A stretch of 64,000 nt of DNA from Kudoa neothunni (taxonomy: Eukaryota > Cnidaria): NCBI GenBank assembly GCA_964304625.1, contig OZ199839.1, positions 1,674,001 to 1,738,000 on the forward strand. The letters are read 5' to 3'. The notes beneath the pieces are model-generated. The model had not been told where the DNA came from, made no database searches, and saw nothing but the letters and a program-made list of their open reading frames with translations. This document shows positions 55,295-64,000 of the stretch, in pieces (position 1 is the stretch's first letter; the number at the start of each line of letters is the position of its first letter). The position numbers and the translations under genes are program-made.

Positions 55295-58102
55295 CCCATT
55301 CAGGTTCCAATTTTGTATTTTTGGAAGATTACAATATTAAGTAAAACTAACAATATTATTATTGATTTTAAAAAAACTATTTTAAAATTTCATCTCCTTA
55401 CAAAGATACGTAGGTTTTTGCAATGTTGCGAAAACGCAACGAAAAACTTATGTGGGTACATAATTTGCGGATCACGTGACAAATGAAATTAACAAAAACA
55501 TTGAATTTTAAACAACAATTTAGTAATACCTATGTGACATATTATCTAAAAATTTATATTTTTTTGTTTTCTATATTTTTTAATGATATGGGTTGTAGTA
55601 CGTTTGAGTGTCACTCGGTCTTCTTAGCCCAGCTTAGCGATAAAAAATTATTTTTAGTTCATATTTCAACAATATTTCCTTACTAGTAACAAAACCTCTA
55701 ACTAATCCCTTATCTTGCCATGTGAGATTAAATTTTACACCTTTAACCCATTTAACTTACAATTTTGTAGTTTTTACATATCTGGTATTAGACTTAATAA
55801 CGATTATAATAATCATCGAAAAAAATAATCGAAAAAAATTAAATTATAAAAGAGTATATTCGAGAAGTACTTAGATTCCAAAAATGCAATGAAAAACTTT
55901 CCTTGTATGGGAATAAGATTACAACGCACATAAATAATATTTGTCAAATACATGAGAAAAAAAAGTTATCTACAAGAAAATTATAATTTTAATCATTTAC
56001 TTGTGGAACAGCCCCGAGCACTTTATATGAATATGATTTCCACAACTTTTACAAATATGGACAGTAGTGTTTTACATACCACACACCTACGTCTTATTTT
56101 GTGAGGATGAAACACCAATGTTGGTTTATTACATAGATTTGCGTTCTGCAATTTACCCAACAGAGACTTTCGGCCAATGCTGGTTTTTGTGGATGTTACC
56201 AAGTCAGTCACTATATTCCTGACATGTTTCAACAAGTCAATTTGTGTGTTATTTACAATATTATAAATCCTCCATGAATTTACTACTGCCATTGATATCA
56301 TATTCGTAAAAATGGACCAATACCATTTTTTTCCTTTTATGTTAATTCTATAACAAGAAATTAAATTATCGGCAATATCTACTCCACCCATAAACTTATT
56401 ATATGCACATTTCATAAATGGCTGACAAATAGTAATTTCTTTTTTCTTCGACTTACAGTATCTTTTGATGCTTTGGAGAGGGTGAGCGGTGTAGCAATTA
56501 CTCAATGCGATAACAGGTTTTGTATCATTCCATTGAATGCAATGAATACCTTGTTGATCATCAGAAAACATCTCAAATTCTCCCCTTGTTTTTTTTGCCA
56601 TTACTTGTTGGGGAGTAACAGGGCAATTTGATATTCTGTTTGATCTTAACGTTCCAGTAGCCTTGATATTTCTTCTTTTGAGCTCTTGTAATAATTTTTG
56701 GGAAGTAAAAAAATTATCGAAGAACATATTGAGATCTTTTTCATTTTTTATTTCATCCGCAAAAGTGATTACGACACTACCACCCAAACCATATTTTTTA
56801 TCATAATTTGCTGACTTTCCACTATACACGTCAAAACTATACATGTAACCGGAGGATGATGACATAACCCACTGCAACTGCTTGAAGCCGAATCTAATTG
56901 GTTTATTTTTCATAAACATTTTAGCAGAATGCCTACCAGTATAAGGTACCATCTGCTCGTCCACAGATATATATTTTTCAAATATTCCAAATTTTTTGAA
57001 ATTTTTGTTAAATTCTTGAATTAAAGGGCGTACCTTGAAAAATCTCTCGGTGTTGTCAATATTTGAATTATTATTAAAATGGATGAACTTTTTATAGATT
57101 TAAAGCGTTTGTAGGTCATTGAACTTTTAACGAGTTCAACACCAGCGTCTGGAGAAGATTCCCCATACATAGACTGGCGTGCTAATCTATGATAACCAGA
57201 CAAAATCAGAATACCGATAAATGATTTCATTTCACTAATCGTAACATGAAAGTCATAGTTGTTATTCTGGCTCGCATATAAATTAGATTGTTTCACGATG
57301 CGTGTAAATAAATTTTCATCAAATAACTCCAAAAAAGTTCAATAAGAATTTAAGTTCCCTTCAAGCATTGATGAAAAATTATCCATATTCCGATTGATTA
57401 ATATAGTCTCATTCTGACATAAAAATTTTGATTTTTCTTGAGTAGAATGGACATTAGTTTTATCAGTCCATATCAAGGTATCATCATTTACGAAGGATTC
57501 AAGAGCCTCAGAAATTAAATTGATGTCACATATGCCATTAAAATTGGATTCAAAATTATCTTCAGTATCTGTAAGAGTGTCGACTTTTTCGGGGGGTAAT
57601 AACACAAAATCAATCGACTCTAGATTTTCGTTATCTTCATATTCTTTGATTGCATCCAAAAGATTCATGTACGATTTTGGATCCATTGTACAGTGATACT
57701 TAAAGCAGCGCGCACAATTACCCCGTTCAGGGTTTTCGTTGCGTTTTCGCAACACATGTTTTTTACAAATAAATATTTATTCATTAATCCTTTGATGCAT
57801 TCATTATCATATATAGATATTAAATGACAAATGGCAGTTGGTATGTTTTTTAATAAGATTTTCATGATCTGTGTTAGGCGAAACTCTAGTTGGTGTTCGT
57901 CTAGTTGGAATTTCAAAAATAGCACATAAAATCATATTTTGTTCAACCTTAAAATATGAATTAACTCCAATAATATTTGTTTCCATAAATTAATATGTTT
58001 GGGTATTTAAAATAACAGAATACATTTAAAATAATAATTTTATATGTTGTTATATAATCAAATACATTTTGTTGCGAAAACGCAACGAAAACCCTGAATG
58101 GG
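55295..58102 (-). mobile_element. Best-preserved piggyBac element, 2.8 kb
   Basis: The two ends are exact inverted copies over CCCATTCAGG (55295-55304 and 58093-58102), with TTAA on each side (55291-55294 and 58103-58106), so the target duplication is perfect. A subterminal palindrome, GTTGCGAAAACGCAAC, occurs at 55425-55440 and 58071-58086 in the same orientation, and a third copy lies inside the transposase gene (57738-57753). One minus-strand transposase fills most of the right two thirds. Intact ends and near-open coding sequence make it the youngest transposon in the window. Confidence 0.9.
55999..57755 (-). pseudogene. piggyBac transposase, nearly complete, few breaks
   Basis: The reading starts at MLRKRNENPERGNCARCFK (57755) with an acidic N-terminal region (DAIKEYEDNENLESIDFVLL). 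Then come FLELFDENLFTRIVKQSNLY, EMKSFIGILILSGYHRLARQ, YKRFKSIKKFIHFNNNS and VRPLIQEFNKNFKKFG. All three catalytic Asp regions are present: ISVDEQMVPYTGRHS, LNMFFDNFFTS and NKFMGGVDIADNLISCYR. TLRSNRISNCP and the CAYNKFMG segment are typical. The C-terminal cysteine-rich domain begins RRRCVVCK and continues in another frame as ICKSCGNHIHIKCSG, a cross-brace-like zinc module. Breaks seen: an in-frame TGA at 57339-57341, a frame slip near 57095 and one near 56070. It is therefore probably inactive, unless these are sequence errors. Confidence 0.88.
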
Positions 58103-58106
58103 TTAA

Positions 58107-60284
58107 TAATATCATTATCTGGTGATTACTGTCAGATTTCCACGTTTGTACTCTTACTGGAAACTATATTTCAGGTTGCACTAAATAACATCAATATTTG
58201 GATGTTTTTTGTCATCATGTTAAGGCGTCAAATCAAAAGCGATAACTTTTTGGATATAGTCCATAAGTGAAAGCAAGCATGGGTCATTCACTTTCTGTTG
58301 TTCCAATCGCGACAGAACAACACAACCTTGGTATCGCAAAATGCTTGCTATGCAGAAAATTATTAAAGGGAAAAAGACGAAACGGTAGCAAAATTTGATG
58401 AAATTGAAGCTCTTGCATTCAAAAACGAACTCAGATTCTTAAAGCACAGCTACCATCATTCAATGAGGTTTTAACAAATTCAAACGTTTAAAATCATGAT
58501 TTTTAAAATTATTCCAAATTTAGGTACTTATTATGAGAATAATAATTAATAAAAATGGGAAAAATTGTTCATATTTGACATCGGCAACATTTATTTAGCA
58601 TAAATGCTTATACAAATTTTTCATATGTATTCCTGTAGCGGAACCCCGTCTGAAACCCACTGCTCTAACAGCATGGTATGCGCAAACATCGCCAAATAAA
58701 TATTTTTGAGCTCTTCTTTTGTTTGGTTTAAATGTTCATTCGATACTTAATCTTAATGCGCAATTCAGCCATTTTTAATATGGAAGAACCGATTTATATG
58801 CTGTGAGTATGTATCACATTCGAATCTTGTCATAATAATTTGAATTTTATACAGAATTTTTTTTTTAAATTATACTAAGATATCGCCGTTTTGCAGAAAA
58901 CACATTAATTGACCAAGAGACTACTATGTTGAAGAACCAAGAAACATGCACAACTTAAATTCAAACCAACTCATAACAACAGCAATAATAACAATTTTTC
59001 AATTATTTCGACCTAGGAAAAAATTTCCGAGCGTTTTTCTTCTCGACAGTTTCTGTCTCATATGCTCACTTTCAGGGTCGATCGGCCCATTAATGGGCCA
59101 AAGTGTATCGTCTTTGTAGTAGCTATTGAGACCCTAAAGATCACCGATAAAATCTTTCGTTGTTTCTTTATTATATACTATTTTTAGTGCACTCATTGGA
59201 ATTATCAATGCACTAACCACGTAAAACGTACTCCTGACGTGATTCATCGTTTGTTTAAATCGAAGATCGCGCGCACTCCGCTTAAATTCTTATAATCCAT
59301 TCTGGATTTGAATCGAGATAAATGCGCATGAGCTAGAAATTCGTTTCTTTAATTTTTTAGAATCGATGCTGTAGTCATAGACTAAACATATTTTATGTGT
59401 GTGTTGTGTAGATATCATTACACAAATCGAAATCGCATAACTTTTCAAATATGTTCATTTTACGTTATGTTTATATAAATAAATTCCGGATTTATTTCGA
59501 AGATACATTTTTATATGGATTTTTTGAATGAATAAAATTGTCAGCAAGCGATACTAATCAATGTCTAAACATTCTGTAATAAATGACTATATAAAAATAT
59601 GTAATGAAGAGGCGATGAACAATGATTTTAAATTAGATGAGACGGTTACCTTTTTTATTCGAACCAGAATTGAGATTTTCAGTACTCACAGAAATTGATA
59701 TCGATATTACATATCATAGTATACTCGTGCCTAGGTTATTATTTTGAACTATGTACGATTTTAACGAAATCACGTATCGCTTACTTAGTAATACTTCTAA
59801 ATAAAACAAAAATTAATTTATAGCGAATAATATAAATGAATTTCCATAATAAAAGTTCAAAAGAAATAAATCTCATATTTACACTGTATAAATTCACGAA
59901 CTGAATAGGAAATGCGTTTATGAATTACCTTGGTTATTTTATACAAATATCATTAAATATTATAATTTATATGCATATATATATTCGAGGGATGGCCAAA
60001 CCGTGGTGTGGCTCTTGAAAAAATTTTTTTAGTCGAATTTTTTTAAATTCAATAAACGCATTAATGCAGAAAAAATTAAAAGTTTGAACTATTTAATCAA
60101 GTGAAGAAATGAACTCTTTAATCGTAACCTAGATAATATTTTTGATTAGGAAACATAATTACGAACTAATGTATGTATAGTTGTAATATTTGATGCACGC
60201 CAGAATTAATACTACAATAGCCAACCGATAATACGCCCTTTCATTGATATGATGTATTCAAAGTTTATATTGGGTGAAACATTT
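58107..60284. other. AT-rich stretch with a solo hAT-like end
   Basis: The first 150 bases may continue the older piggyBac relic. At 58640-58662 (minus strand CAGTGGGTTTCAGACGGGGTTCC) there is a hAT-like terminus without a recognised partner. A 16-base perfect palindrome, GGCCCATTAATGGGCC, lies at about 59083-59098. No gene is recognised. Confidence 0.35.
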
Positions 60285-60286
60285 TA

Positions 60287-61551
60287 CAGTAGATAAGGGA
60301 CCGTTCGTAACTTTTTTGAGGTGCGCGCGCTTCGTTGTTTCAAATCACACAGGGTATATAGAGTTGATAATTAAAAAAAATTTATTTTTTGTAGAAATAT
60401 TCCATAGCTTTAGGATTTTAGATGTTTTTATAACTATTTAATGTATTTCGTCTTCAATATCCTTAAGTATATTCGTATTTTTTCGAATCATGCTCGATAA
60501 GGTATTACTTAAGTTTGTCAAAATAAAATAGGACAGTTTTAGAAATTAATATTTTTATTTTTTTATATTTGAAAATAATAAATATCCTCGTTGATTTCAA
60601 TTTCTGTGGCATCGTCTGGATATTCATTAACTTTTATGATATTTTCATGTTCATCGGAAAGATTGTCATTGCCGATAGCCACGACGTTTGATATTATTTC
60701 ATCGTTGTTCATTTCATTTATCTCATTAAAAAAATTTGTATTCTAAATTTTAATCGTCGTTTTTATCTAAATTATCAGTAATAATAAAAATATTATTTGA
60801 GATTAGATTTCGCCACAACAAAACAATTAAAAAAGTAGATTTAATCATCGAATCCCAAGAATTTGCAATTAAAAAGTGCATTAAAAATATTAGAAGATAC
60901 AGGCTCCATCGAAGCTTTGGTGGAAGAAATATGGAGTTTTATCGTATATACTTTATAATGGAATTTAAACGAGTATACTATGCTCTCATCTATGGGTCGG
61001 AGAGCACTGGGGATGTTTTTGGGAAGAAAAATTAGTTTAATATTTGAATATTCCAATTTTCCATGACAGCTTTATTTGTCTAAAAACAACAAATAATTTC
61101 TATGTTGTTTTTTAAGTATGCCGTATTTTCTGAGATCAGACTGCGCTTGAATGCGCCAACTATATCATCCTTTTTAATTAAACCGAAACAATGTAGATTA
61201 GGATGATGTATTACAAAATTTCTTAGTTCTTGATTTTACCTCTGCTTTTGACTTACTGTCAAAATAATTTCTTTTTTTTATTTTTCAGAAATAGATCTAA
61301 CACTGTTTTGTATTTTTATCTTCAATCATTAGTTTGTACAAAAAACTGGACGTTTATGTTTATTCATCCGCAATGTTACGAACCACATGTCAATCTATCA
61401 AAATAAGGAAAAATACAAAAATTTAATTATTAGACAGATAATATTTTTTCCACTTAATGCGTATTTTGAGTTAAAATTTAATAATTCATTTCCTTTATAA
61501 TTTCAAATTTTTACATATTTTTGAAAGTTACGAACCTGCCCTCATCGACTA
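60287..61551 (-). mobile_element. pogo/Tigger deletion derivative, second copy
   Basis: The left end CAGTAGATAAGGGACCGTTC (from 60287) matches the right end read on the minus strand from 61551, TAGTCGATGAGGGCAGGTTC; both continue CGTAACTTT. TA flanks both sides (60285-60286 and 61552-61553). The minus strand keeps the end of a Tigger transposase: YLLFLD (third-strand region), then NIKLIFLPKNIPSALRPIDE and SIVYSFKFHYKV (family: NIKLLFLPKNTTS.LQPLDQGVI...K.HY). It closes with an acidic tail NNDEIISNVVAIGNDNLSDE and DDATEIEINED. The N-terminal part is absent. Length is 1,265 bases. Confidence 0.75.
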
Positions 61552-61553
61552 TA

Positions 61554-62449
61554 TAATATTTTTGTGACTGTAACAAAATAAAAGTCTTAAAAATATTTTT
61601 GAATTAAATTAAGAAATTACCAATCTGTTATATCACGTGACTAAATGATAATACGCACTTTTTCTGCCAAATCACGTAGATTAAATTGTTTTTATTGGAA
61701 ACGAAAGTAAAATCTTAATTCTGACGGTTGAATTTTTGAACAAATAGAAACGTGTTTTGAGATATCTATCCAATATGATCATTTCCATGAAAATGAAAAC
61801 AGAATAAATTTTATTTCAAGACAATGTTAGTTGGCAATTAGAGAATTGTATAGATGCACATAAATAAATTTTTTACGATTTAAATGTAAACATTTTTTTT
61901 CATATTGTGCTAAAATATGAATAAGAAATGAAATAATATTTATAATTTTTCAGAACTAATTATTCTCTAAATTTTATCCCAGTGTGTAAAAAGATACAAA
62001 TATTTTATCAATAAATATGATTAAAACAAAAATTGTGATTTATTTTTCGGCCAAATAATCTTAATAATGGTTTTCGTTATTCAATTAAATAAAAAGTGTA
62101 ATACCTATGCTGAAAAATAAAGGAAACACAAAAAAATAATAACCGCGCACGCATTTCGATGCGTATTATAGGTTGCCTACTGTGGTTTCGTTGGGAAATA
62201 CAATTAGGACTAATGTTTATCCGTTAGCAAAGTGATATATATCGTATGAATAAAATAAGCGTTAGAGCTTTAAAAAGGGGAGTAAATGAGTGGAATTGAG
62301 AATGGCCGCAGACTTGTTTCTTAATTAAACTAGAAATGATCGGGCTCATATCTTGACGCCACTAAATTTTCCGACACATACTGTCTCAAAAATGCGAAAA
62401 TTGTTTGTTAGAAGCGGAGATTAAGTGATAATTCAAATTTTATTATTGT
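61554..62449. other. AT-rich spacer
   Basis: No gene is recognised. At about 62136-62180 a GC-richer patch includes CGCATTTCGATGCG and GGTTGCCTACTG, the latter shared with about 41423-41434. Confidence 0.35.
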
Positions 62450-62725
62450 ACGAAAAAAGCTATGGATTCTTTAAATATAAAAAAAGAAAATATGATGTCA
62501 ACAAGCGAATATTAGACCTAGAATGGGAAGAAGAGTTTGTCTCTACTGTAGTAGGGGAAAAGCCATTGTGTCTTATTTGCGATATGCTTTTAAGTCAATA
62601 AAACTTCTAACCTGAAACGAGATTATGATGAAAATCACGGACAATTTTCTCGTGATTATCCTCGTAAGTCTCAAGTAAGAACCAATAAGCTATGTTCTCT
62701 AAAGTAGAAAGTAAACCTCCTTATG
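62450..62725 (+). pseudogene. hAT transposase BED-finger relic
   Basis: One frame reads KKRKYDVNKRILDLEWEEEF, then VGEKPLCLICDMLLSQ and a stop. A shifted frame continues NLKRDYDENHGQFSRDYPRK and SQVRTNKL. The W-EEE-F, G-KP-CL-IC, NLKRHYE..H order is the BED zinc finger at the start of GTF2IRD2/FAM200-type hAT transposases; the two cysteines and the final histidine can be seen. The catalytic part is not present downstream. This is a dead fragment, separate from the one at 39212-40907. Confidence 0.75.
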
Positions 62726-63839
62726 CCGCGCGGGAAAAATCACTCATGTTCCGATGGGATCCGCCCAGGCCAAGAAAAAAACTGTCTTAATCGTGTTTTA
62801 ATCTTTTTGTGTCATGTTTAAACATTCTTTCAACTATTTATAAGATGTTCTGTGTAGGAAATTTAATTGATTATGAAGCATTAATAGGCTTCAGAACAAA
62901 GTCCCATAATGCATCAATATCGGTTATTTAAAGTAAGAAAGAATCTAACAGCATCAAAATTCAAATTAATTAGATTCCATATGAAAAAAATATAGTTTAG
63001 AACCTATAGTCCACTTCTAATCTAAATAAGAAATTGCAAGTAAAAGTGATCCGAGCGCATATCAACGGCGGCAGCTTTTCTGTATGAAATGGGAAACATC
63101 AAATTAACCATAAACAGATTAAACTGAATAAATGTGTCTCGGCTTTAATTTATAATTTGGCGTAATTTTTAAGACATATATAAAAGGCAAAGTTCAAATT
63201 AACTCTTGAAATTTGATTTATACATCTTTTCTTGTCAGACATATATGTTATTTGAAAACACAAGATTTGTCGTTTACCTCTGTTATTCAATCCTTAATTT
63301 TCATTTTATTTATCTGTTTTAAACATTTTCCTTATAAATTTAATAATATCAGAAGTAGGTTTTCATAGTTACAAAGTTAAGTGAAATGACCCAAAATCCC
63401 ACGATTTTTAAACTACGTTTTGATTCTCTCTGATAATCATCAAAATTATAAGTTGGTCGGAGGAACTATTTCCATCCTTCTATAGACAAGTTTAAAGTAA
63501 CGAAAAGTACATCCGGAAATTAGAAAGTTATTTTTGGATCAAGAGTCGGTAATCCGCGGTGAAGTTCTATAACATGCGAAGATTCATCATTTACTCAATT
63601 AAATGTAACATCTAAAATTTTTAAATTACTTTGATGAGATAACAATATTTTTATTCGATATATATGTGTTTTCACAAAAAACGAAACATATTTTTGTTTG
63701 TAGAGTCAAAAAAATCATTAAAATCAGCCGATAAAAAATTTTTTTAAATATAATGTTTTTGCGCCGTTCGAAGTGTTTTAAACTTCTAGAGGGATTCCGA
63801 AATTTCCAGATGGCTTAAATTTGTCTACCTAAGACTAGG
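62726..63839. other. AT-rich stretch, nothing recognised
   Basis: No gene or paired repeat was found. It may be the interior of decayed elements. Confidence 0.35.
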
Positions 63840-63892
63840 TTCAAATTAGTCGGATTCGTGGTCCACGCGGACGCGACTCCGGACATTGAGGG
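63840..63892. repeat. Solo piggyBac-like terminus at TTAA
   Basis: Immediately left of TTAA (63893-63896) stands a GC-rich segment. Read on the minus strand it begins CCCTCAATGTCCGGAGTCGC and includes the near-palindrome GTCCGCGTGGAC. TTAACCC followed by a GC-rich end is typical of piggyBac-like ends. No partner terminus was located in the window; it may be further left but unrecognised, or lost. Confidence 0.45.
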
Positions 63893-64000
63893 TTAAGGAC
63901 AATATGAGCATTGTTATAATAAAATAAAAACCTACCCGTTTTCTTTTATGAACCTCTGATTCATATCTTTGAGGATCTGATTAAACATAAATGAAGATAA

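Overview
The window is eukaryotic and strongly AT-rich. It carries intron-containing housekeeping genes on both strands, set in long gene-poor stretches full of decayed DNA transposons. Introns are GT-AG and mostly 40-70 bases long. The recognisable genes (MCM6, a presequence protease, DDX42, a METTL2/6/8-type tRNA methyltransferase, prefoldin 5, PDCD4) and the transposon mix (piggyBac, hAT with BED fingers, pogo/Tigger, Mutator-like, Merlin) fit an animal. A small AT-rich parasitic metazoan, for example a myxozoan, is my best guess. It rests on composition, intron size and gene content only and is not shown.

Layout. 1-2.8 kb: MCM6 on the minus strand. 5.3-7.8 kb: a piggyBac relic and a hAT-ended element. 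8.7-9.7 kb (perhaps to 11.2 kb): a secreted saposin-like protein. 12.0-12.6 kb: a GC-richer, A-tailed island, probably a retroposon. 13.8-15.7 kb: a piggyBac relic. 15.9-20.8 kb: a large helical protein, perhaps URB1/Npa1-like. 22.6-24.7 kb: a Merlin relic and a separate element with long terminal inverted repeats. 25.2-30.9 kb: presequence protease (PITRM1/Cym1 family) with several frame problems. 31.8-32.4 kb: a hAT MITE. 32.9-35.5 kb: DDX42, minus strand. 37.6-38.8 kb: a divergent pair, a DUF4535-like microprotein (minus) and a METTL gene (plus). 39.2-46.6 kb: a transposon block (hAT, pogo, Mutator-like). 47.8-48.4 kb: prefoldin 5. 49.2-51.2 kb: PDCD4, minus strand. 52.3-64 kb: a second transposon block, including the best-preserved element, a 2.8-kb piggyBac at 55295-58102 that landed inside an older piggyBac relative.

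The host genes serve general functions: replication licensing and helicase activity (MCM6), splicing-associated RNA remodelling (DDX42), tRNA m3C modification (METTL), tubulin/actin folding (prefoldin), translation control (PDCD4), mitochondrial peptide clearance (presequence protease) and possibly ribosome biogenesis. They are monocistronic and scattered. I see no operon, CRISPR array, rRNA, convincing tRNA or LTR/retrovirus-like element. The most unusual signal is in the 55.3-58.1 kb piggyBac, whose transposase N-terminus is encoded by an almost exact copy of the element's own right end.
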